Below, piece after piece: positions 1-5,313 of a stretch of DNA of 5,716 bases. Position 1 is the first letter of the stretch. Every line of letters begins with the position of its first letter. The position numbers and the translations under genes were made by a program. Origin of the DNA: Phycisphaerae bacterium (GTDB taxonomy: Bacteria; Planctomycetota; Phycisphaerae; UBA1845; PWPN01); contig PWPN01000359.1 in assembly GCA_003557125.1 (NCBI GenBank), positions 1 through 5,716 of the forward strand, in the 5' to 3' direction. The notes under the pieces were generated by a model, which worked only from the letters and a program-made list of their open reading frames with translations, was not told the origin of the DNA and did not search any database.

Positions 1-771
1 ACCAACAACATGGGCAACCATCTGCACGGCGGCGAGAAGGGTTTCGACAAAGTGCTCTGGGATCCCGAACCGACACGGGATGCGGACAGCGTCGGGCTGA
101 AGCTCTCGTACCTGAGCCCGGACGGTGAAGAAGGCTATCCCGGCAACCTGAAAACGACCGTCATCTATCGGCTCACGAATGCCAACGAACTGGTCATCGA
201 CTACCGGGCCGAGACCGACAAGCCGACCGTCGTGAACCTGACGAACCACAGCTACTGGAACCTGGCCGGCGCCGGGGCGCAGGACATTCTCGATCACGAA
301 CTGCACATCAACGCCGACGCCTTCACGCCCGTCGACGAGACGCTCATCCCGACCGGCGAGATCCAACCCGTCCAGGGTACGCCCTTTGATTTCACGACGC
401 CGACAGCCATTGGTGACCGGATCGACGCCGACGACGTGCAGATCCAGCGGGGCGGCGGTTACGACCACAACTACGTGCTCAACAAGCCCGAGCCGGGCGC
501 GATGACCCTGGCTGCCCGTGTCTACGAGCCGACGACCGGGCGCGTCATGGAGGTCCGCACGACCGAACCGGGCATCCAGTTCTACAGCGGCAATTTCCTG
601 GACGGGACGATCGACGGCAAGCTCAGTCGGATCTACGCGCACCGCTACGGGTTCTGCCTGGAAACCCAGCATTTCCCCGACTCGCCGAACCAGCCGAACT
701 TCCCGTCGACGGTGCTGCGGCCGGGCCAGACGTACCGGACCACGACAATCTATGCGTTCGACGCGAAATAG
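1..771 (+). CDS. galM: Aldose 1-epimerase (mutarotase), 5'-truncated by window edge
   Basis: This enzyme interconverts the alpha and beta anomers of free aldoses such as galactose and glucose. The frame is open from base 1, so the true start lies to the left; the ATG at 10 falls inside the family's conserved N-x-NHLHGG segment and is not the start. About 256 residues are visible, against roughly 330-380 for the full family, so 70-120 N-terminal residues are missing and secretion cannot be judged. Landmarks in order: NHLHGG with GFDKVLW (bases 16-60), [10 protein letters not shown] with the substrate-binding His codon at 247-249, GGGYDHNY with the probable general-acid His at 466-468, and [10 protein letters not shown] with the probable catalytic-base Glu at 661-663. 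The ending LRPGQTY plus a short tail is typical. The stop is TAG at 769-771. The symporter follows after 69 bases on the same strand, which suggests a shared sugar-uptake unit. Confidence 0.95.
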   Translation, partial: TNNMGNHLHGGEKGFDKVLWDPEPTRDADSVGLKLSYLSPDGEEGYPGNLKTTVIYRLTNANELVIDYRAETDKPTVVNLTNHSYWNLAGAGAQDILDHELHINADAFTPVDETLIPTGEIQPVQGTPFDFTTPTAIGDRIDADDVQIQRGGGYDHNYVLNKPEPGAMTLAARVYEPTTGRVMEVRTTEPGIQFYSGNFLDGTIDGKLSRIYAHRYGFCLETQHFPDSPNQPNFPSTVLRPGQTYRTTTIYAFDAK

Positions 772-840
772 CGGAGCGACAGTTAACGCGAATCGTGTTC
801 ATCGATCCGTCGCGATCGCACTACACAGGCAGGCTGACAG

Positions 841-2550
841 ATGGAACTGACCGTTCTGGACCTCACCTTCTTTGTGCTCTTTGTGGGCTTCGTGATCACG
901 TTCGCGATGTACATGAGCCGTAAGAAGAAGGACTCGACGGAGTATTTTCTGGCCGGCCGAGCGGCTACCTGGCCTTTGATCGGCTTTTCGCTGATCGCCG
1001 CCAACATCTCGACCGAGCATTTCGTCGGCATGAGCGGCCAGGGCGCGGGAATGGCCGGCCTGGCCATCGCCAGCTACTAATGGATCGCAGCCATCACGCT
1101 CGTCTTCGTGGCGCTCTTTTTCCTGCCGCGTTTCCTGCGGGCCGGCATCTTCACGATCCCCGAATACCTCGAGTACCGCTACAACGCGACGTGTCGGCTC
1201 ATCATGTCGTTTTTCATGCTCATCATGATCGTGTTTGTGACGACCGTCTCGGTGGTCTATTCCGGCGGGATCGCGGTCCGGACCTTTTTCGGCGACTACC
1301 TCCAGTCGGTTTTTCCGAACCTGACCGAAGTCGGCACGCTGATGTGGGGCATCTGGCTGATCGGGTTGGCCGCAGCCATCTACAGCGTCTTCGGCGGGCT
1401 CAAGGCTGTCATCTGGGCCGACCTTTTCCAGGGGTCCGCCCTCATCGTCGGCGGTGCGATCGTGCTCGGCTACACCCTGAACGCGATCGGCGGCTTTTCC
1501 GGCGCGATGGAGCACGAGTACGTCCAGGAGCGGATGCATGTGGCTATGCCGGCCGACCACCCCATCGTGCCCTGGACGATCCTGGTGCTCGGCATCTGGA
1601 TACCCAACTTTTATTACTGGGGGCTCAACCAGTTCATCACGCAGCGGACGCTGGCTGCCAAGACGCTGCGCGAAGGGCAGCTCGGCGTGATCTTCGCGGC
1701 CGGCCTCAAGCTGCTCATCCCGTTCATCATCGTCATGCCGGGCATCATGGCCCCCGTCCTGTTCCCCGAGCAGTTGCCCGATGCCGCCGATCGCACCTCG
1801 GTCGATGAAGCGTATCCGACGCTCATCCGCGAGCTGGTCGGTCCCGGCTGGCGCGGGTTCATCCTGGCCGCCCTGGCCGGTGCCGTCGTGAGCTCGCTGG
1901 CTTCGATGCTGAATTCCGCGTCCACGATTTTCACGATGGACGTCTACAAGCGCCTTTACGACCGCGCGGCCCCGCAGCGCACGCTCGTGACCATCGGCCG
2001 AGTCACCACGATCATCTGTCTGATCATCGCCTGCCTGATGGCCCCGATGCTCCGCCAGGAACGGTTCCAGGGGGTATTCAACTACATCCAGGAGTTCCAG
2101 GGCATGTTCACGCCCGGCATCCTGGCTGCGTTCATCTTCGGATTCGCCGTCCGCCGCGCGCCCGCCCTGGCAGCCATCGTCGGCCTGATCGCCTGCCCGA
2201 TCATCTCGGCTCTCATGAAATGGCCTGCTGTCTGGATCCTGCAAGGCCTGTACGAGTTCCCGACGCCCCAGACCCCGGCTGCCGAGGTCCTGGCCGGGCT
2301 CGAAGTCGCACCCGGGGCATTCGTGCAGTTCCTGGGCTTCCTTCACGATCTGGCCTTTTTGAACCGCATGGCCATCACGTTCGTCATCGTGCTGATCGTG
2401 ATGGGTGCGATCACGATCGCGCGCCCGCTCGCCCAGCCGGTCACGATGCCCGTGCAGGCCGACTTCGACATGAAACCCTCGCGGGCCGTCACCGTCCTCG
2501 GCCTGGCAGTCATCGCAGTCACCGTGGCGCTTTACCTGTACTTCTGGTGA
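841..2550 (+). pseudogene. Sodium/sugar symporter (SSS family, vSGLT-like), interrupted by an in-frame TAA
   Basis: This is an inner-membrane symporter of the SSS family that would import a sugar with Na+. The frame runs 570 codons from ATG 841 to TGA 2548-2550, with a TAA at codon 80 (1078-1080). Both sides are in the same frame and align continuously with vSGLT: IAANISTEHF, GLAIASY-stop-WIAAIT, NFYYWGLNQFITQRTLAAK (sugar-contacting Asn at 1606-1608, gate Tyr at 1615-1617), GLKLLIPF (Lys 1708-1710), VVSSLASMLNS with the Na+-site serines at 1891-1896, and FNYIQEFQG (Gln 2089-2091). His replaces vSGLT Q69, as it does in human SGLT1. Many hydrophobic segments are visible, and the C-terminal YLYFW resembles vSGLT's ending. 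The upstream ribosome site is weak (AGG at 831-833). As written, translation gives a 79-residue fragment. A GTG at 1108 could restart, but that product would lack the first helices. One substitution (GAA to TAA) explains the break, so it is either a very recent lesion or a sequence error. Confidence 0.92.
1078..1080 (+). other. Premature TAA codon at the sugar-binding Glu position of the symporter
   Basis: The local reading is GLAIASY-TAA-WIAAITL. In vSGLT the same segment reads GLAIASYEW, with E88 contacting galactose. A single G-to-T change from GAA gives TAA. The frame continues unbroken for 489 more sense codons. Code reassignment is unlikely, because pduL and the first BMC-H gene end in TAA at the expected places. 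Confidence 0.93.
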
Positions 2551-2552
2551 CC

Positions 2553-2578
2553 GCCTAAGTCTGAATCAGGCTGGTTTT
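2553..2578 (+). terminator. Possible weak terminator after the symporter
   Basis: GCCT (2553-2556) can pair with AGGC (2568-2571) around an 11-base loop, followed by TGG and four T residues (2575-2578). The stem is only 4 bp with little inner pairing, so this is a position-based suggestion rather than a convincing intrinsic terminator. Confidence 0.25.
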
Positions 2579-2631
2579 CGTAGCGCCCGGCACGCCCCTT
2601 ACCGCCAATACGGGGGTATTTACCTGATGGC

Positions 2632-2666
2632 TTATCCCCATCAATTCACAGCCGATTTGTGGATAA
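2632..2666. repeat. Inverted pair of DnaA-box-like 9-mers
   Basis: TTATCCCCA on the + strand (2632-2640) is one mismatch from the consensus DnaA box TTATCCACA. TGTGGATAA (2658-2666) is a perfect consensus box on the - strand. The two face each other across 17 bases, forming a 9-bp inverted repeat with one mismatch. This could be a DnaA-responsive control site, a binding site for another regulator, or chance. There is no dnaA, dnaN or box cluster nearby to support an origin. Confidence 0.4.
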
Positions 2667-2743
2667 CTCACACTGTCAAATGACTTCAAAGCGCAAATAT
2701 AACCCCATTAATATCATATAGTTACGTTCTTCATGCCTGGAAT

Positions 2744-2761
2744 CTTGCATATGTTCGCAAG
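2744..2761. promoter_or_regulatory. Candidate upstream operator palindrome
   Basis: CTTGC (2744-2748) and GCAAG (2757-2761) form the arms of an 18-base imperfect palindrome. Its left half, CTTGCATATG, recurs as CTTGCAAATG 46 bases downstream (2790-2799), next to the promoter. Paired related half-sites upstream of a regulator gene are typical of autoregulation by DeoR-type proteins. The assignment to this regulator is inference. Confidence 0.4.
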
Positions 2762-2785
2762 TATTTCGCCGTCCTTCTGACAGTT

Positions 2786-2797
2786 TTTGCTTGCAAA
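2786..2797. promoter_or_regulatory. Candidate promoter-overlapping operator
   Basis: TTTGC and GCAAA flank a TT centre, giving a 12-base near-perfect palindrome. It overlaps the -35-like hexamer at 2791-2796, the position expected for a repressor site, and shares CTTGCA with the palindrome at 2744-2761. Confidence 0.4.
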
Positions 2798-2818
2798 TGA
2801 GCAGAAATTTCCGATAAT
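2791..2818 (+). promoter_or_regulatory. Sigma-70-like promoter for the deoR-pduL-BMC operon
   Basis: TTGCAA (2791-2796, 4 of 6 consensus) and GATAAT (2813-2818, 5 of 6) are separated by 16 bases. Transcription would start near 2825, giving an approximately 40-base leader to the regulator ATG. This is the best promoter-like pair in the AT-rich gap. It is predicted by eye only, and planctomycete promoters are not well characterised. Confidence 0.5.
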
Positions 2819-2865
2819 GAAAAAAGTGGACTAGCCCAGGGTTATGGTCCGGTAGAGGGACGGCC

Positions 2866-3741
2866 ATGGCGGTCGATGATCGACGGCAACAGTTGGCGGA
2901 GGTGCTTGCCCGCAGAGGGTACGCGGAGCTGGCGCATCTGGCTGCCGAGCTGAACGTCTCGGAATCGACCGTCCGGCGCGACCTGTCGCAGCTGGAAGAG
3001 GAAGGGGTTGTCCGGCGGACGCACGGCGGGGCGGTCTTCGTCAGCGATCGGTTCAGCGCGTTGAATTACGCGGCCCGCGAGTCGAGCGAGGTGGCCGAGA
3101 AGCAGGCGATCGGACGGGCTGTGGCCGAGATGCTTCCGGATGGCCAGACGGTCCTCATCGACGGCGGCACGACGACGTTCCAGGTCGCCCGCCATCTCAT
3201 CGGGCGGTCCTTGCAGGTCGTGACGCACTCGCTGCCGATCGTCAATGCGTTGAGCTCGGCTGCGAACATCGAGCTGATTTTTCTCGGCGGCTACATCTAT
3301 CCGCGGACGGGCGTGGCCCTGGGCCCGCTGACGAGCCAGGCGCTGGCGTCGCTGCACGTCGATCGGGCGATCATCTCGGTCGCGGGGATCGCCGAGGACG
3401 GCCTGTACAACGCCAACATGCTCTTGGCCGAGGCGGAGCGCCGCATGATCGAGGTCGCCGACGAGGTCATCGTCGCGGCCGACCACACGAAGTTCGGCCA
3501 CAAGGGGCTCGCCCATCTGGCCGGCTGGGAACAGGTAAACCGTGTCGTGAGCGACACGAAGCTCGAGCCGCAGTGGCAGCAGCGCTTGCGTGAAACCGGT
3601 GTGGAACTCCTCCTGGTCGAGGTCGGGCCTGACGCGGCCGGCGATGGGGCAGCTGTGCGAAACGAACAGCGCAAGCCGCCCCGATACAGCGGCGGGCCGA
3701 CCGGATCGACGACGACTCATTCTGAGGTGAGGCATGAGTAG
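2866..3741 (+). CDS. DeoR-family transcriptional regulator of the BMC operon
   Basis: This is a 291-residue DNA-binding repressor-type protein, probably controlling the microcompartment operon in response to a phosphorylated sugar intermediate. Residues about 6-57 form the DeoR winged helix-turn-helix (LAAELNVSESTVRRDLSQLEEEG, then VVRRTHGGAVF). Residues about 77-235 form the DeoRC sensor domain, with the sugar-phosphate-binding DGGTTT loop at 99-104, a LGG at 140-142 and the AADHTKFG segment near 204-211. The start is ATG 2866, preceded by GAGGG at 2855-2859, six bases upstream. Typical members end near residue 250-260; this one has a tail of about 35 residues rich in Arg, Gly, Pro and Thr. 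Its last 8 bases overlap pduL, so the two are probably translationally coupled. DeoR proteins also head other BMC loci. The exact effector cannot be read from the sequence. Confidence 0.95.
   Translation: MAVDDRRQQLAEVLARRGYAELAHLAAELNVSESTVRRDLSQLEEEGVVRRTHGGAVFVSDRFSALNYAARESSEVAEKQAIGRAVAEMLPDGQTVLIDGGTTTFQVARHLIGRSLQVVTHSLPIVNALSSAANIELIFLGGYIYPRTGVALGPLTSQALASLHVDRAIISVAGIAEDGLYNANMLLAEAERRMIEVADEVIVAADHTKFGHKGLAHLAGWEQVNRVVSDTKLEPQWQQRLRETGVELLLVEVGPDAAGDGAAVRNEQRKPPRYSGGPTGSTTTHSEVRHE
3724..3732 (+). promoter_or_regulatory. Shine-Dalgarno site for pduL inside the deoR end
   Basis: GAGGTGAGG lies within the last codons of the regulator gene. Its GAGG core ends 6 bases before ATG 3734. 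A second in-frame ATG at 3743 sits just after the regulator stop (TAG 3739-3741). The spacing favours 3734, but 3743 is possible and would shorten the protein by three residues. Confidence 0.6.
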
Positions 3742-4408
3742 CATGATTCGAACGGCGAACCTGGATCGCTCAGCCGTCGAGCGCGTCGTACGCGATATCG
3801 TGCGGCAACGGTTGGGCTTCGACACCCCGCAGCGACCCGAGGTCGTCGTCAATATTTCCGCGCGGCACATGCACATCACGCAGGAAGACCTCGAACGGCT
3901 CTTCGGGCCGGGCGCCCGACTCACGGTCTTCCGCGAGCTCTACCAGGAAGGTCAGTTCGCCAGCGAGCAGACGGTCACGATCATCGGGCCGCGGCATCGC
4001 ACGCTGTCGAACATCCGGATCCTGGGCCCGACCCGCAAGGCCAACCAGATCGAGCTGTCCTTCACCGACGGGATCGCGATGGGCATCGACCTGCCCGTGC
4101 GGATGAGCGGCGACATCGCGGGCACGCCGGGCTGCATCGTCCTGGGGCCGAAGGGCCACATCGAGATGAAGCAGGGCGTCATCCGCGCGCTGCGGCACGT
4201 GCACATGAACGAGCGCGAGGCGGCTGCCTACGGAGTCGGCGACGGCGACATGATGAACCTCCACGTGGACAGCGATTGCGCGCTGACCCTCGAAGGGATC
4301 GTCGCGCGGGTCGACCCGGCGATGAAATGCGAGATCCACCTGGATACCGACGAGGGCAATGCGGCCCACCTGACCAGCGCCCGGGGGGTTGAGCTGTACA
4401 AGGCGTAA
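3734..4408 (+). CDS. pduL: BMC-associated phosphate acyltransferase PduL
   Basis: PduL (PF06130 family) exchanges CoA for phosphate on acyl-CoA, typically propanoyl-CoA or acetyl-CoA, making acyl-phosphate and recycling CoA inside the microcompartment lumen. At 224 residues it is of normal length for a shell-associated PduL. Residues about 8-28 (LDRSAVERVVRDIVRQRLG) form an amphipathic helix followed by a Pro-containing linker, which matches the N-terminal encapsulation peptide that targets these enzymes to the shell. The two PduL repeats carry the metal-binding signatures SARHMHI (His45, His47) and ALRHVHM (His155, His157). GPTRKANQIELS supplies a probable phosphate-binding Arg101 and metal ligand Glu107, and CEIHLDTDEGNA supplies His202. 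All expected ligands are present, so the enzyme looks intact. It overlaps the regulator by 8 bases and is followed by a 118-base gap before the first shell gene. The stop is TAA 4406-4408. Confidence 0.96.
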   Translation: MSSMIRTANLDRSAVERVVRDIVRQRLGFDTPQRPEVVVNISARHMHITQEDLERLFGPGARLTVFRELYQEGQFASEQTVTIIGPRHRTLSNIRILGPTRKANQIELSFTDGIAMGIDLPVRMSGDIAGTPGCIVLGPKGHIEMKQGVIRALRHVHMNEREAAAYGVGDGDMMNLHVDSDCALTLEGIVARVDPAMKCEIHLDTDEGNAAHLTSARGVELYKA

Positions 4409-4427
4409 ACGCCAGAGGAAATGTGAC

Positions 4428-4442
4428 GGCCCGCATGGGGCC
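4428..4442 (+). repeat. Small GC hairpin after pduL
   Basis: GGCCC (4428-4432) and GGGCC (4438-4442) pair around a GCATG loop. No T-run follows (the next bases are TTATAGG), so a classical terminator is not supported. It could protect the 3' end of the pduL message or be part of a structured leader for the shell gene. Confidence 0.4.
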
Positions 4443-4477
4443 TTATAGGCATGGGATCCGAAACAGGATACGCGATG

Positions 4478-4501
4478 GTGCATCGGTTCAAGACGGTGCA
4501 C
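4478..4501 (+). promoter_or_regulatory. Intercistronic hairpin just upstream of the first BMC-H gene
   Basis: GTGCATCG (4478-4485) pairs fully with CGGTGCAC (4494-4501), including one G-U wobble, around the loop GTTCAAGA. The 8-bp stem ends 10 bases before the AAGGAG ribosome site. A stem here may mark a processing point or shield the shell-protein message from 5' decay, raising its yield relative to pduL. The structure is read from the sequence; the role is inference. Confidence 0.5.
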
Positions 4502-4511
4502 GGTCTTTGTC

Positions 4512-4517
4512 AAGGAG
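4512..4517 (+). promoter_or_regulatory. Strong Shine-Dalgarno site of the first BMC-H gene
   Basis: AAGGAG lies 9 bases before ATG 4527. It decides the start against ATG 4536 ([11 protein letters not shown]), which would otherwise match the usual BMC-H N-terminus but would sit 18 bases from this site. Confidence 0.7.
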
Positions 4518-4526
4518 TGCCGACAG

Positions 4527-4832
4527 ATGGCAGCAATGGAAGCATTGGGGATGGTCGAAACCAAGGGTTTCGTCTCGGCGATCGAGGCGGCGGATGCGAT
4601 GCTTAAGGCCGCCAACGTCGAGCTGACCGGCTACGAGCGGGTCGGACGCGGCTACGTGACGGCCTTCGTCACCGGCGACGTGGCGGCTGTCAAGCAGGCG
4701 ACGGACGCGGGTTCCGCGGCGGCCAGCAAGGTGGGCGAGGTCGTGAGCGTGCACGTGATCCCTAGGCCGCACGACGATCTGGCCAACATGGTGCCGACCG
4801 TGCAGCAGGCCAAGGGCAAGGGCGGCAAGTAA
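4527..4832 (+). CDS. BMC-H microcompartment shell protein, copy 1 (Arg-lined pore loop)
   Basis: This single-domain (PF00936) shell protein assembles into hexamers that tile the facets of the microcompartment. It has 101 residues. The core runs from [12 protein letters not shown] (residues 4-15) through MLKAANVEL (25-33, with the conserved edge Lys27), the pore loop RVGRG (38-42), [13 protein letters not shown] and [13 protein letters not shown] (70-82). In PduA-type proteins the pore loop reads KIGSG with Ser40 lining the hole; here that position is Arg41, predicting a narrow, positively charged pore. A C-terminal tail of about 15 residues ends in QQAKGKGGK and is strongly basic, unlike copy 2. 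The gene follows pduL by 118 bases and precedes copy 2 by about 100. It corresponds to one of the two BMC-H genes (pvmD/pvmE by recollection) of planctomycete loci; I cannot say which. Confidence 0.97.
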   Translation: MAAMEALGMVETKGFVSAIEAADAMLKAANVELTGYERVGRGYVTAFVTGDVAAVKQATDAGSAAASKVGEVVSVHVIPRPHDDLANMVPTVQQAKGKGGK

Positions 4833-4902
4833 CCGTCGCCGGGACGGAGTAGGGGCATCGGGCGAGCGGCCCGGGCCTCGAAGTGCGGGCAACCAACAAG
4901 CA

Positions 4903-4916
4903 AGCCCTGCGGGGCT
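4903..4916 (+). promoter_or_regulatory. Intercistronic hairpin upstream of the second BMC-H gene
   Basis: AGCCC (4903-4907) pairs perfectly with GGGCT (4912-4916) around a TGCG tetraloop. It lies 5 bases before the GGAG ribosome site at 4922-4925. A GC-only palindrome, GGCCCGGGCC (4868-4877), lies further upstream in the same gap. The placement parallels the hairpin before copy 1. Confidence 0.45.
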
Positions 4917-4921
4917 GATTC

Positions 4922-4925
4922 GGAG
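4922..4925 (+). promoter_or_regulatory. Shine-Dalgarno site of the second BMC-H gene
   Basis: GGAG sits 8 bases before ATG 4934 and 5 bases before GTG 4931. The spacing and codon preference favour ATG 4934; the alternative adds only one residue. Confidence 0.6.
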
Positions 4926-4933
4926 AAAACGTG

Positions 4934-5200
4934 ATGAGTGACGCACTCGGTTTTGTGGAAACGATGGGATTTACCGGCCTCGTGGAGGCCACCGACGCGA
5001 TGTGCAAGGCAGCCAACGTCGAGCTCGTCAAGTCGGTGCAGATCGGCGGCGGCCTCGTGACGACGATCGTCCGCGGCGACGTCGGCAGCGTCAAGGCGGC
5101 TGTGGACGCAGGCGCCGAGGCAGCCAATCGCGTGGGCGAGCTGCACAGCGCCCATGTGATCCCCCGGCCTCACGAAGGGCTCAAGGGCGTGTTCATCTGA
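4934..5200 (+). CDS. BMC-H microcompartment shell protein, copy 2 (Gly-rich pore loop)
   Basis: This compact 88-residue hexameric shell protein (PF00936) is a clear paralogue of copy 1: by eye more than half of the aligned residues are identical and there are no gaps across the core. Landmarks are ALGFVETMGF (4-13), MCKAANVEL (23-31, edge Lys25), the pore loop QIGGG (36-40), RGDVGSVKAAVDAG and HVIPRPH (74-80). The residue facing the pore (Ser40 in PduA) is Gly39, and the preceding Lys is Gln36, so the pore should be wider and uncharged compared with copy 1. There is no basic tail; the protein ends soon after the core (EGLKGVFI). A Cys at position 24 replaces Leu26 of copy 1. Start ATG 4934 is chosen by its ribosome site; the stop is TGA 5198-5200. 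The two copies probably form mixed facets with different metabolite permeability. Confidence 0.97.
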   Translation: MSDALGFVETMGFTGLVEATDAMCKAANVELVKSVQIGGGLVTTIVRGDVGSVKAAVDAGAEAANRVGELHSAHVIPRPHEGLKGVFI

Positions 5201-5260
5201 TCCGGGATCGGACTGGGTTCGCACTGTAATCGGACCTTGATCGGATCGGGCTGCACGAGG

Positions 5261-5276
5261 CTGTCAAACGTGGCAG
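5261..5276 (+). promoter_or_regulatory. Intercistronic hairpin upstream of ackA
   Basis: CTGTCA (5261-5266) pairs with TGGCAG (5271-5276), including one G-U wobble, around an AACG loop. It lies about 37 bases before the ackA ATG. It is the third stem in a gap between consecutive operon genes and may have the same message-stabilising or processing role. Confidence 0.4.
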
Positions 5277-5313
5277 AGCTCGCAGTGGGAGCATCGGGTC
5301 CGGGGAAGCCATC

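Larger units (their letters stand above)
2551..2865. other. Non-coding, AT-rich regulatory region upstream of the BMC operon
   Basis: This 315-base gap has no credible gene on either strand. GC content drops sharply: by hand count 22/60 in 2701-2760 and 24/60 in 2761-2820, while the flanking genes are clearly GC-rich. It contains a possible weak terminator hairpin after the symporter, a small AATAC/GTATT hairpin (2607-2620), an inverted pair of DnaA-box-like sequences, two CTTGCA-type (near-)palindromes and a promoter-like pair. It separates the transport genes from the BMC operon and is the natural place for operon control. Confidence 0.8.

Noticed and set aside
1078..1080. Reassigned TAA (alternative genetic code)
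   Set aside because: TAA ends pduL and the first BMC-H gene at the family-expected positions, and no other gene here has internal TAA codons.
799..2346. Long open frame of 515 codons on the - strand across the symporter
   Set aside because: It is antisense to a frame with strong SSS motifs, its product is a charged low-complexity string rich in Asp, Glu, Arg and His, and such shadows are expected in high-GC DNA.
1108..2550. Independent 480-residue transporter starting at GTG 1108
   Set aside because: Family alignment runs straight through the TAA into the upstream part, no ribosome site precedes 1108, and the product would lack the first helices and part of the Na+ and sugar sites.
2607..2620. 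AATAC/GTATT hairpin with GGGG loop as a symporter terminator
   Set aside because: A 5-bp AT-rich stem without a following T-run is too weak to call a terminator.
2632..2720. Chromosomal replication origin
   Set aside because: Only two DnaA-like boxes and no dnaA, dnaN, gidA or rpmH nearby; the gene context is a catabolic operon.
2842..3924. Open frame of 360 codons on the - strand across the regulator and pduL start
   Set aside because: It is a shadow of two well-supported + strand genes, has no recognisable domain and is rich in Arg and Asp.
4478..4501. tRNA-like T-arm (GGTTCAAGAC resembles a T-loop)
   Set aside because: Only the loop resembles a tRNA; the stem does not fit a 5-bp T-stem on G53-C61 and no acceptor, D or anticodon arms are present.
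4423..4626. Small 67-codon + strand frame between pduL and the shell gene
   Set aside because: It starts at a GTG without a ribosome site, overlaps the start of the BMC-H gene in another frame and has no family features.
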